A DNA stretch of 64,000 nucleotides. Origin: Candidatus Sulfopaludibacter sp. SbA3. Lineage in GTDB: Bacteria > Acidobacteriota > Terriglobia > Bryobacterales > Bryobacteraceae. Shown here in pieces: positions 32,634 through 40,554 of this stretch. Positions within the stretch are counted from its first letter, which is position 1, and the number at the start of each line of letters is the position of its first letter. Below the pieces are notes generated by a model that was given only the letters and a program-made list of their open reading frames with translations, was not told the origin of the DNA and searched no databases. Position numbers and translations under genes: made by a program. The DNA lies in contig CAMDCN010000026.1 in the NCBI GenBank assembly GCA_945890485.1, positions 1 to 64,000 on the forward strand, in the 5' to 3' direction.

Positions 32634-33515
32634 ATGACACCTTCATCCTCTTACGACACCCTCCAGTTCCGCATCAAAACCATCCTTCCCGCCACCTACC
32701 GCGACTGCTACGAGGACGTCCAGCCCGTCTCCATGGGCTCCGCCGGCCTCAAGTACACCCCCGATGGCCAGGTCGCCTGGAACGAAATCTGGACCACGTT
32801 CTGCGACCTCGCCATGGCCGGCGGCCCCCCACATAAGGGCAAGCTCCTCGAACCCGCCACCCCCGCCGCCATCGAATCCGACCTCGCCCGCTACCAACAA
32901 GTTATCGCCGAAATCTGCCGCGGCATCGGCCTCGTCACGGAGCTCCCCGTCCAACCCTCCGCCACCCCCGGTTGGGTCCAAATCGAATGCGCCGACCCGG
33001 TCATGGCCGGCTGGCTCCTCCGCGCCATCACCATGGAGAACGTCGCCGCCCGCGCTCACGGCGTCTTTCTCGAACTGCCCGCCGGCCCCGCCTACCGCAT
33101 CGAGAAGGAGATCAAGAACGTCATCACGGTGATCGCCAAAACCTGCCATTACTGGGTCGAGCACATGTGGCCGTCGCAGGAAGCGGCCATCGGCGAACTC
33201 TTCGCGGCCATGGCCGTCGAAGCCCCGCTCCTCGAGCCAGACCCTGCCGCTGCCGAACCGCCCGCCAACATCGAAGAGCTCACCGGCCTTACGCCCACGC
33301 CCCATCTCTACCCAGGCTGGCTCGGCCTACATTGCCCCGATGTTCCTTCTGCCGTCTGGCTGATCCGCGCCCTCGTCGCCTCGAATATCCTCGCCCGCCG
33401 CGAAGGCACCGTCCTCTACGTCCCGCTCAACCCGACGACCGACCCCAGCGGCCAAACCCTCTCTAGAACGCTAGGGCAGCTCTGCCGCTTTGCCAAGGAC
33501 CACCAGATTCTATAA
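32634..33515 (+). CDS. Hypothetical protein with internal duplication
   Basis: A 293-residue cytoplasmic protein I do not recognise. Two halves match each other: residues about 112-175 (PGWVQIECADPVMAGWLLRA ... ENVAARAHGVFLELP) and 227-291 (PGWLGLHCPDVPSAVWLIRA ... SNILARREGTVLYVPL). Each unit has a strand with Pro-Gly-Trp, a helix with WL(L/I)RA, an xARxxG turn and a final strand, then a helix with conserved His or Lys. A short N-terminal part (1-75) precedes them and a linker rich in Glu and Pro joins them. This looks like a duplicated small alpha/beta domain. The end overlaps the convergent gene at 33510. Confidence 0.7.
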   Translation: MTPSSSYDTLQFRIKTILPATYRDCYEDVQPVSMGSAGLKYTPDGQVAWNEIWTTFCDLAMAGGPPHKGKLLEPATPAAIESDLARYQQVIAEICRGIGLVTELPVQPSATPGWVQIECADPVMAGWLLRAITMENVAARAHGVFLELPAGPAYRIEKEIKNVITVIAKTCHYWVEHMWPSQEAAIGELFAAMAVEAPLLEPDPAAAEPPANIEELTGLTPTPHLYPGWLGLHCPDVPSAVWLIRALVASNILARREGTVLYVPLNPTTDPSGQTLSRTLGQLCRFAKDHQIL

Positions 33516-34058
33516 CCGGCAGGGGCCCCTCCGATCCTGCGTCACTTCCCCCAGCGGACGAAAGCTCCGCGCCAGCACCTGCAGCACCTGTATCGCCTCC
33601 CGGCTGCCTCTATCCACGAAGAAATTCGCCATTCCGGAATCCGGGAATGTCACGGCGACCCGATACTCACTGGTCCCTAGCCATACACGCGAACCGCCCA
33701 CCTCCCACTCCTCCACCAGCAGAGACCGGCACGGCGTCGCCCACGCCCCCGCATACGATCCAATATCATGCCGAATGACCACTCTCCCACCCGGCCCGGT
33801 AAAGTGGCCTTCGTCACTGTCCATCCCCACGTCCATCGTATAGCGGTATCCCCGCGGCAGCCGGACCTCGCCCGCCTCCCATGCGAATCTTCCTGTCTGC
33901 CAATTCCAATCTGCAAAGCCTGGCAATGCAAGCCGCCGGTCATACTCCAAAAGTCCCAATACCGCCACGACCAGGACCGCCAACCCTACCGAGGCCCAAT
34001 CCGTCCATCGCGCCATCTCCCTGCAGACGCTATTCGCCCCGCTCCGGTTCCCACTCAT
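33510..34058 (-). CDS. Membrane-anchored hypothetical protein
   Basis: A 182-residue ORF (starts at ATG 34058 or more likely ATG 34016, giving MARWTDWASVGLAVLVVAVL). A single N-terminal transmembrane helix precedes a soluble beta-rich domain of about 130 residues (GYRYTMDVGMDSDEGHFTGP ... SEYRVAVTFPDSGMANFF). The family is unknown. Its start overlaps a short acidic ORF with a strong ribosome binding site (34033-34152), which suggests translational coupling. It converges on the 293-residue gene with a 6-bp overlap. Confidence 0.6.
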   Translation of the reverse strand: MSGNRSGANSVCREMARWTDWASVGLAVLVVAVLGLLEYDRRLALPGFADWNWQTGRFAWEAGEVRLPRGYRYTMDVGMDSDEGHFTGPGGRVVIRHDIGSYAGAWATPCRSLLVEEWEVGGSRVWLGTSEYRVAVTFPDSGMANFFVDRGSREAIQVLQVLARSFRPLGEVTQDRRGPCRL

Positions 34059-34152
34059 CCTCCCCCCAATCCACCCGGTCCTCCCGTTCCTGCGGCTTCT
34101 CCTCCGCCCGCCGCCGCTCCATTTCCTCCCGCTCTTCCTTTCCGTCGCTCAT
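34033..34152 (-). CDS. Short acidic/charged ORF of 39 residues
   Basis: ATG 34152 is preceded by GAGGAAAT, an excellent ribosome binding site, and opens a 39-codon frame ending TAG at 34033. The product is highly charged (begins MSDGKEEREEMERR, ends DEWEPERGE), helical in character with no hydrophobic stretch. It overlaps the start region of the downstream membrane-anchored ORF, as in coupled pairs. It is 29 bp from the divergent PQQ-propeller gene. It may be a genuine small protein or a leader peptide. Confidence 0.45.
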
Positions 34153-34181
34153 ATTTCCTCAGTCTAAGTTACAATCCAGCC

Positions 34182-35489
34182 ATGCGCCCGCTGATCGGCT
34201 TTCTGTTTGCCTTAACCTCCCTCCAAGCCGACAACTGGCCCCAATATCGCGGCCCCGCCGCCAACGGCCTCGGCAATGGCGCCCGGCCCCTCCGGTGGAA
34301 CACCGAAACCGGCGAGAACATCCGCTGGAAAACGCCCATCCCCGGCCTCGGCTACTCGAGCCCCGTCGTCTGGGGCGACCGCATTTTCCTCACGACAGCC
34401 GTCCCCGCCCAAGGCGCCGCCGCCCCCGTCAAACTCGGCCTCTACGGCGACATTAAACCCGTCGAAAACGAAGGCGCCCAGTCCTTCCAAGTCCTCTGCC
34501 TCCACCGCCGCACCGGCAAGATCCTCTGGCAGCAAACCGCTGTCCAAACGAACCCCAAGGTAAAGCGCCACCCCAAGTCCAGCCACGCCAACCCCACTCC
34601 CGCCACCGACGGCCAACGCCTCATCGTCTCCTTCGGCTCCGAAGGCCTCTACGCCTACTCCCTCGATGGCAAGCTCCTCTGGAAGAAGGACCTGGGCGTC
34701 CTCGACTCCGGCTACTACTTAGCCCCTGAGGCCCAATGGGGCTTCGCCAGCTCCCCGGTCCTCCACGAGGGCAAGGTCATCATCCAAGCCGACGTCCAGA
34801 AGAACTCCTTCCTCGCCGCCTTCGATGCGAAGACCGGCCACGAACTCTGGCGCACCCCGCGCCAGGATGTCCCCACCTTCGGAACCCCCGCAGTACTCCC
34901 TAACGGCGAAGGCGGCCTCCAGGTAGTCGTCAACGGCTGGAAGCACATGGGCGGCTATGACCTCGCTACCGGCAAAGAACGCTGGCGGCTAGCCGGCACC
35001 GGCGACATCCCCGTCCCCACGCCGGTCTTCGCGAACGGCCTCATTGTGCTGACCGCGGCCCATGGAAGCGGCCGGCCCATCTATGCCATCCGCCCCGAAG
35101 CCAAGGGCGATCTCAGCCAGAACAAGGCTGCCATTGTCTGGACCCAGGAGCGCGCCGGCAACTACATGCAGACGCCCCTGCTCGCCGACGGCATCGCCTA
35201 CTTCTGCTACGACAACGGCGTCCTCACGGCGTTTGAACTCACCTCCGGCGAACGCCTCTACCAGCAGCGTCTCGGCACCGCAGCCGGGTTCACCAGTTCC
35301 CCGGTCGCCGCAGCAGGCCGCCTGTATGTCACGAACGAAGACGGCCACACTTTCGTCCTCCAGCAGGGCCGTGAGCACCGTCTGCTCGCTGAAAACGAGC
35401 TCGGCGAACCCGTCATGGCCAGCCCGGCTCTTGTCGACGGCACCCTCTATGTCCGCGGCGGCCGCCACCTCTTCGCCATCGGCCAGTAG
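34182..35489 (+). CDS. Exported PQQ-like beta-propeller protein
   Basis: A 435-residue periplasmic propeller. ATG 34182 gives a short signal peptide (MRPLIGFLFALTSLQAD) followed at once by NWPQYRGPAANGLGNG, the usual entry of this family. Repeats of WRxxxxGxxxSSPVVxxGxxxxxxxxxGxxxALDxxTG type recur (SSPVVWGDRIFLTT, LHRRTGKILWQ, AFDAKTGHELWRTPRQD, AYSLDGKLLWKK, SSPVAAAGRLYVTNEDG). Members act as assembly scaffolds like BamB or as uncharacterised quinoprotein-like proteins; there is no evidence that this one binds PQQ. It is 31 bp from the kdsC-like gene and probably co-transcribed. Confidence 0.88.
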   Translation: MRPLIGFLFALTSLQADNWPQYRGPAANGLGNGARPLRWNTETGENIRWKTPIPGLGYSSPVVWGDRIFLTTAVPAQGAAAPVKLGLYGDIKPVENEGAQSFQVLCLHRRTGKILWQQTAVQTNPKVKRHPKSSHANPTPATDGQRLIVSFGSEGLYAYSLDGKLLWKKDLGVLDSGYYLAPEAQWGFASSPVLHEGKVIIQADVQKNSFLAAFDAKTGHELWRTPRQDVPTFGTPAVLPNGEGGLQVVVNGWKHMGGYDLATGKERWRLAGTGDIPVPTPVFANGLIVLTAAHGSGRPIYAIRPEAKGDLSQNKAAIVWTQERAGNYMQTPLLADGIAYFCYDNGVLTAFELTSGERLYQQRLGTAAGFTSSPVAAAGRLYVTNEDGHTFVLQQGREHRLLAENELGEPVMASPALVDGTLYVRGGRHLFAIGQ

Positions 35490-35520
35490 CCGCCCGCCCC
35501 GCTGGTAAACTGAGAGCTTC

Positions 35521-36072
35521 ATGGACCAAGTCTTCTCTCCCGAACTGCTCGCCCAGGCCGCCAAAATCAAGCTCCTGCTCATGGACGTCGATGGCGTGAT
35601 GACCGACGGCACCCTCTGGAACGTCCCCGGCCCGGATGGCCAAATCTTCGAAACCAAGGGCTTCGACTCCCAGGACGGCATCGGCCTGCAGTGGCTGAGC
35701 TGGTATGGCATCAAGACCGGCGTCATCAGCGGCCGCGTCTCCCCCGCCACCGAAGTCCGCGCCAAGCAGTGCAAAATGGCGTACATCTATCAGGGCCACA
35801 TCGAAAAGATCCCGATCCTCGAAGAGATCCTCGCCGACGCGAAAGTCGCACCGGACGAGGTTGCCTACATCGGGGACGATTTCACTGACGTTGTCATCAT
35901 GCGCCGCGTCGGCCTTGGAATCGCGGTAGCGAACGCCCGTGAAGAAGTGAAACGCGCCGCACACTGGACGACGGCCAATCGCGGAGGCTGCGGCGCCGTG
36001 CGGGACGCGGTCCAACTTATCCTCACGGCCCAGGGCATCTGGCCCGAGATCGTCAAGAAGTACGAGCTATGA
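35521..36072 (+). CDS. HAD-IIIA phosphatase, KdsC-like
   Basis: A 183-residue HAD-superfamily hydrolase of the class C0 KdsC type, which removes phosphate from 3-deoxy-D-manno-octulosonate 8-phosphate in KDO synthesis. The nucleophile motif is LLLMDVDGVMTDGTLW with Asp22 and Asp24; motif II is the Ser in VISGRVS; the Lys is within RAKQCKMAYIYQG; motif III is AYIGDDFTDVVIMRRVGLGIAVANA. Length suits the tetrameric cap-less KdsC family. KdsC activity is inferred from fold only; no kdsA or kdsB is nearby. Its stop overlaps the next start (ATGA). Confidence 0.85.
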   Translation: MDQVFSPELLAQAAKIKLLLMDVDGVMTDGTLWNVPGPDGQIFETKGFDSQDGIGLQWLSWYGIKTGVISGRVSPATEVRAKQCKMAYIYQGHIEKIPILEEILADAKVAPDEVAYIGDDFTDVVIMRRVGLGIAVANAREEVKRAAHWTTANRGGCGAVRDAVQLILTAQGIWPEIVKKYEL

Positions 36073-36722
36073 AGCAGCGGATCGGGCTGGAGGCGCGCGG
36101 CGAAGCCGGGCCCGGCTTCCTCCATCAGTTGACCGGTGTCATCGCCCATCACGCCGGCGACATCGTCTCGGTCGAAATCATCGAAAGCGTCGTGCACTCG
36201 CGCACGTACCTGGAGATCGACCTGCCCGGCGAGCCGGCCGCGCTGCTTGCCGAACTTCGTTCGCTGGAACGGGTGCACGACGTCGAGCTCGTCGAGACCC
36301 TGCAGAAGGTCTACGGCAAGCGGATCATCATCATGGGCGGCGGCGCCCAGGTTGGCCAGGTAGCCATCGGGGCCATCATGGAAGCGGACCGCCACAACAT
36401 CCGCGGCGAGCACATCTCGGTCGATACGATCCCGCTGGTCGGCGAGCAATCGCTAGCAGCGGCCGTCCGCGCTGTGGCCCGGCTTCCGCGCGCGAAGGCG
36501 CTTGTGCTGGCCGGGTCGCTCATGGGGGGCGAGATCGAGGTTGCTGTCCGCGAGGTCCGCGCCAAGGGACTTCTCGTGGTGAGCCTCAACATGGCCGGCT
36601 CCGTCCCCGATGCGGCCGACCTCGTCGTCACCGACCCGGTCCAAGCCGGGGTCATGACCGTCATGGCCGTCGCCGACACGGCCAAGTTTTCCGTCGGCAA
36701 GCTCACCCGCCGTGTCTTCTAG
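36069..36722 (+). CDS. ACT-domain protein with a DUF5612-like C-terminal domain
   Basis: A 217-residue protein. The first 75 residues look like an ACT regulatory domain (RIGLEARGEAGPGFLHQLTG ... GDIVSVEIIESV ... TYLEIDLPG), usually a binder of small amino acids. The C-terminal 140 residues contain a Rossmann-like stretch IIIMGGGAQVGQVAIGAIME and KALVLAGSLMGGEIEVAVRE ... VSLNMAGSVPDAADLVVTDP. Overall it resembles ACT plus DUF5612 proteins known mainly from methanogenic archaea; that comparison is from memory and should be treated as tentative. It is translationally coupled to the kdsC-like gene and overlaps the next gene by 11 bp. Confidence 0.6.
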   Translation: MKQRIGLEARGEAGPGFLHQLTGVIAHHAGDIVSVEIIESVVHSRTYLEIDLPGEPAALLAELRSLERVHDVELVETLQKVYGKRIIIMGGGAQVGQVAIGAIMEADRHNIRGEHISVDTIPLVGEQSLAAAVRAVARLPRAKALVLAGSLMGGEIEVAVREVRAKGLLVVSLNMAGSVPDAADLVVTDPVQAGVMTVMAVADTAKFSVGKLTRRVF

Positions 36723-37425
36723 CGTCCAACTCGCGGCGCTCGCCCTGGTCACGGCCGGCCTTGGCGCCGCCCAGTCCCTCCCTGCCGCAACGCGGACGAT
36801 GGGCACCTTCGAGGGCCGTCCGATCGTAGTCGCCACCCCGGCAAGCGACCTCTCCGGCTACCACCCAGAGGGTCGTACAACGCTCTGCTTGGAGGGTCCG
36901 CCGCGTCGGCAGTGCTACGCATCGCCGGAGGGCTACGGCTTCCAGCCGCAGGTCAAGCTAGTCGAGATTGACAAAGGGCAAAGGGCGATCTTCTTCTCAG
37001 TGGTCAGTGGCGGGGTATCCGGGCGCATGGTTCATCTCGCCCTACTTCATCCCGGCAGCGACGCCGAGCTCGACGACTGGTTCTTCGGGGATGCTTCGGT
37101 CTCGAGCTCCGGCCAGTACGAATTCTGGACGGAGCCGGTTCTCTCCTCAGCGCCGATGCTGGTAACCGCCGACTATGTTACGGGGCCGGAAGAGTGTCGC
37201 AGCTGTCCTCACCGTTATCTGGTCTCGGCCTATTTGCTTCAGCAGTCATACTCTTTTCCTGAGGGGAGATATTACCTGCAGGACTGCTACATGACGCGTC
37301 GCCAATACGACCGATGGGCTCCGGGGCAAGACATCCTCGCCGCCGAGAAAACCGAAATCCTCGCCCGCCTCAAGAAAGTGGCGGCGGAAACGAAGGGTCT
37401 GCTGCCACCCAATCTTCAGGATTAG
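36712..37425 (+). CDS. Exported hypothetical protein
   Basis: A 237-residue protein starting at GTG 36712, overlapping the ACT-domain gene by 11 bp. It has a signal peptide (MSSSVQLAALALVTAGLGAA) and a soluble domain with several cysteines (LCLEGPPRRQCYA, CRSCPHRYLVSAYLLQQ, LQDCYM), perhaps disulfide-bonded. I recognise no family. As last gene of the kdsC-like/ACT/exported run it may have no functional link to them. The next gene lies beyond an 867-bp non-coding gap. Confidence 0.65.
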   Translation: MSSSVQLAALALVTAGLGAAQSLPAATRTMGTFEGRPIVVATPASDLSGYHPEGRTTLCLEGPPRRQCYASPEGYGFQPQVKLVEIDKGQRAIFFSVVSGGVSGRMVHLALLHPGSDAELDDWFFGDASVSSSGQYEFWTEPVLSSAPMLVTADYVTGPEECRSCPHRYLVSAYLLQQSYSFPEGRYYLQDCYMTRRQYDRWAPGQDILAAEKTEILARLKKVAAETKGLLPPNLQD

Positions 37426-38292
37426 GCCGGCTCAGCACCCGAGCCGCCATCTCGGCCATCGGCTCCCCGCCACACAGCAACCCGTCATCGCCCCGCATTC
37501 GTCCTTGGCCAATCGCCTCAGGAGGACCTGCACCCGCCGGCGCCGGGCAAACCACCAAAGCGCCTCCGTACAAACGCAGCGCAGCCCCAAGTCTTCTCTC
37601 CGATCGCCCGCAATCCGGCGAATGACAGCACTTGCGCGCCGGTCCTTCAAATGACTATGCGCCTAGGCTGCTGCGAACCGCGCGTGGATATTCACGACAG
37701 GATCAAGCGGCTGGAACGGCGCCTTAACGGAGCGCCGACACCCGAACGACGCGAGCCCCGCGACGACCCGATAGATCTTCTCAATCGACAGGCTCTCCCA
37801 CCGTTGGCTCGCCCGTCTCCTGCCCGTGCGCATCCTTGCTCTCAATTCTAACCCTCCACCTCAACAACGCCCCACGCTACGCACTCCAGCCACTGTCACG
37901 ATCTCACCCACATCTGGCCCGTGTGCCAAGGGCCCCAAAGTCACCTTCCTTCGCACAAACAAGTCCCTTCGCTAGCCGCTGCATCAAGCCCCTCCTTGAT
38001 GATCGCCACGGCCAGCATTTGTCCGTCAAATCTGACTACCAGCTATACGCCGAAAGGACCGAGCTCATTTCCGGCACAAGGCGCGTCACTGCGAACGGCC
38101 AACATCCGCCAGCTCTCCGCTAGCCCGCCGGATGCCGCAGAGCGCCACTGACGAATCCGTCGCTCTTTCTGAGCTTGTGTCGTCCCCCCCGAGACAAACG
38201 TCCGCTCAATCCACTGAGCGGTGCGGCTAGATGCCGGACGAAACTTCGCACTACACTGGTGTGAGCGAACCGCACAGGCGGGCACAGGCCCA
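37426..38292. other. Non-coding, island-edge region
   Basis: No ORF here has convincing coding character; the small frames of 60-105 codons are low-complexity Arg/Pro/Ser shadows. Composition changes across this stretch, and it precedes the Septu-like genes. I saw no tRNA, no integrase remnant, no reverse transcriptase and no clear direct repeats at its edges. A hairpin near 38202-38221 lies just before ptuA. It may be the remains of an inserted element. Confidence 0.4.
38202..38221. promoter_or_regulatory. Short inverted repeat upstream of ptuA
   Basis: CCGCTCA (38202-38208) and TGAGCGG (38215-38221) form a perfect 7-bp inverted repeat around a 6-nt loop, about 71 bp before the ptuA start. 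It could be an operator or a transcript hairpin controlling the defence genes; nothing else distinguishes these. Chance occurrence is possible. Confidence 0.3.
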
Positions 38293-39660
38293 ATGCACCC
38301 TCTGAGTATCCAAAAACTGAAATTGCACGACTACCGCTGTTTCGAAGCGATAGAAATCGACTTTGACCTGAAGCTCACCGTGCTTGTCGCAGAGAACGGC
38401 GCGGGCAAAACATCCATCCTCGACGGGATCGCTGTGGCCCTGGGACCCTATGTCGGCGCATTCAGTGAATCTGTCGGCAAACATTTCGAGGCAAGCGACA
38501 TTCGCCATTTTAAGGTCCGGGAGACCCGCACCAATGAGATGGAGTATGCTCCGCGGGGAGCACGTCTACAAGCTTCCGGATTCATACCCAATGATCAACA
38601 TCATCAGAGTAATCAACTATCTACTTGGCGTCGAGCATTGTCCAGTCCGAACAAAGCCAAAACCACCATTAGAGACGCGAAAGTTTTAATCGACTACGGC
38701 AAACGAATGCAAGAGGCCGTTCGTACTCCGGGTGCGGATGTTCTTTTACCACTAGTGGCATACTACGGAACCGGTCGACTGTGGAAGACAAAGAAGCTCA
38801 CGGAAGCAAAGCTGCCTCGCACATCGCGCACTATCGGCTACACCGATTGTCTGGATCCCGCGTCCAGTTACAAGTCTTTCGTAGCGTGGTTTCGATACTG
38901 GAACCTCAATGCAAAGGATGCCCGCATTGTCGCGCAGGAGAAGGGACAGCCCATCTCGAAAACCGAATTTGACGACTATATTCAGTCGGTAAGTGATGCT
39001 GTCAATACCTGCTTGAAGCCTTCCGGCTGGAAGGACATTAGCTATTCCTTTTCCCGTGACGCGCTCGTCGCCAATCACGAACAGTTCGGGGAGTTGCCCG
39101 TCGAACTGCTCAGTGACGGTATCCGGAACATGCTCGGCATGGTGGCGGACATTGCATTCCGTGCGACGAAGCTCAACGCCAATCTCGGCAAGTTTGCGGC
39201 ACGCCAGACGCCCGGAGTCGTGCTCATCGACGAAGTGGACATGCACCTCCATCCGCGCTGGCAACAGGTCGTTGTTGATTGCCTTACCGAAGCATTTCCG
39301 AACGTCCAGTTTATCGTGACCACTCACAGCCCGCAGGTGCTAAGTACCGTTCCGCGAGAGAACATCCGTATTCTGGAGCAAGATGAGACAGGCTACCGCG
39401 CCAGAGTACCGGACTTCAGCCCTTTGGCCCACGAATCCGGCGATGCTCTGACCAAGATCATGGGGACGCACCGGGAGCCTCCGTTAGAACTCCAAGATAC
39501 GATTCGCCAATTCGAACTGTTCGTGCGCGCCGGGCAGGAGCATTCAGCCAAGGCTCAGCAGTTGCGTCACGACATGGATAAGGCCGGCTATCAGATCCAT
39601 GAAAGCGATTTGAAGACCTGGCGCTTCCTAGCGCAACGTAAGGCCAACGAGGGGAGCTGA
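38293..39660 (+). CDS. ptuA: Septu-like defence ATPase (PtuA family, SMC/ABC-type)
   Basis: A 455-residue AAA/ABC-type ATPase starting at ATG 38293 (MHPLSIQKLKLHDYRCFEAI). The Walker A is AENGAGKTS at about residues 33-41; a signature-like region LLSDGIRNMLGMVAD is at about 280; the Walker B with catalytic Glu is GVVLIDEVDMHLHP at about 309; and the switch His is in FIVTTHSPQVLST. Together with the adjacent HNH gene this is the PtuA/PtuB pair of the Septu anti-phage system, in which PtuA senses infection and PtuB degrades DNA. No reverse transcriptase is nearby, so it is plain Septu rather than the retron form. The gene is noticeably richer in A/T than its neighbours, consistent with transfer. 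Confidence 0.82.
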   Translation: MHPLSIQKLKLHDYRCFEAIEIDFDLKLTVLVAENGAGKTSILDGIAVALGPYVGAFSESVGKHFEASDIRHFKVRETRTNEMEYAPRGARLQASGFIPNDQHHQSNQLSTWRRALSSPNKAKTTIRDAKVLIDYGKRMQEAVRTPGADVLLPLVAYYGTGRLWKTKKLTEAKLPRTSRTIGYTDCLDPASSYKSFVAWFRYWNLNAKDARIVAQEKGQPISKTEFDDYIQSVSDAVNTCLKPSGWKDISYSFSRDALVANHEQFGELPVELLSDGIRNMLGMVADIAFRATKLNANLGKFAARQTPGVVLIDEVDMHLHPRWQQVVVDCLTEAFPNVQFIVTTHSPQVLSTVPRENIRILEQDETGYRARVPDFSPLAHESGDALTKIMGTHREPPLELQDTIRQFELFVRAGQEHSAKAQQLRHDMDKAGYQIHESDLKTWRFLAQRKANEGS

Positions 39661-39661
39661 C

Positions 39662-40243
39662 ATGGTTGAGCTACGGCATCGTGGGACGCCCACGCCTTCC
39701 CTAACTGCATTCATCACCACTCACCCTAATCTCACGGTAGCCGATTTTGACTCTCAGGACTTCCATAGTGTGAAAGTCGCCGTAAAGGCTGACCTGAACC
39801 AAGACCAGCAGGGCCTATGTGTATATTGCGAGAAGACTCAGACGCCCGCCGAAGGACAGGTGGAGCACATCCGCCCAAAGGCCAAACACGGCGACCTCTG
39901 CTTTACATATACGAACTTTGCCCACAGTTGTATCAACCCCAAAACCTGCGGCCAGTCGAAAGGCGATGGAGTTCTTCCGATAGAGCCGGGTCCAGGTTGC
40001 AATGCCCACTGGGCGCTTTCCACTGATGGAACTATCGAGCCGATTCCAGGCTTGACTCACAAGCAACAGCATTTGGTACGCCAAACTCGCGACATGCTCG
40101 GGCTCAATCGGGACTCAAATCTCGTCGACGAAAGAAAGCGCGCGCTCAAAAATTTGGTCGAAATTTTAGAATTAGCTCCCAACGACGCCGAACAGTTTCT
40201 GCAAGACGCTCCTTACCGGCATATCCTAGCGACGGCACTTTGA
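39662..40243 (+). CDS. ptuB: Septu-like HNH endonuclease (PtuB, TIGR02646-type)
   Basis: A 193-residue HNH nuclease one base after the ptuA stop. The zinc/HNH core is CVYCE (Cys53, Cys56), then VEHIRPKAKHG with the catalytic His69, FTYTNFAHSC with Asn85 and Cys90, and Cys96 in KTCGQSKGDG; the RPK after His is the hallmark of PtuB-type/TIGR02646 proteins. Of the two proteins this is the effector that would cut invader DNA. Length is in range for the family. Confidence in the system call rests on the pair occurring together. Confidence 0.83.
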   Translation: MVELRHRGTPTPSLTAFITTHPNLTVADFDSQDFHSVKVAVKADLNQDQQGLCVYCEKTQTPAEGQVEHIRPKAKHGDLCFTYTNFAHSCINPKTCGQSKGDGVLPIEPGPGCNAHWALSTDGTIEPIPGLTHKQQHLVRQTRDMLGLNRDSNLVDERKRALKNLVEILELAPNDAEQFLQDAPYRHILATAL

Positions 40244-40554
40244 ACCGACGAAAGGGTGTTGGGCAGAAGGCCCGGCGTGGCCGTCCAGGTTGAGTTGAAA
40301 CTCTTGCTCCCTAACGGCCCATCGGAGCCGCCTTTGTCATCCCAGATCAGTGCTCAACTAGTTTTCGCCGCCGGTACTCGCATTTTACGGACAACGGACC
40401 GACCACTCAGATCTCTGCGCATCGTCAACAAGAACTAGCCATAGAGCCGGCCGCCATCCGCCAAGATCGCCGTTTGTCCACAGCGGAGGTGAGATGGCTA
40501 GGGCTCGAACCGAACCGGCCCCCCTTTCCCGCATCCTAGTAGAATAGGCCCAGT
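40244..40554. other. Non-coding gap after the Septu-like pair
   Basis: About 310 bp without a convincing gene; the one 60-codon frame is not supported by composition or by a start signal. No strong terminator hairpin, tRNA or repeat was found. Its right end abuts the RraA-like gene and marks the likely right edge of the defence island. Confidence 0.4.

Noticed and set aside
37663-37845. A 60-codon minus-strand frame in the gap before ptuA, considered as a remnant gene
   Set aside because: No start signal, no recognisable motif, and alternative frames are equally open.
37426-38292. Possible retron reverse transcriptase next to the Septu-like pair
   Set aside because: No frame here contains a YADD-like motif or is long enough for a reverse transcriptase.
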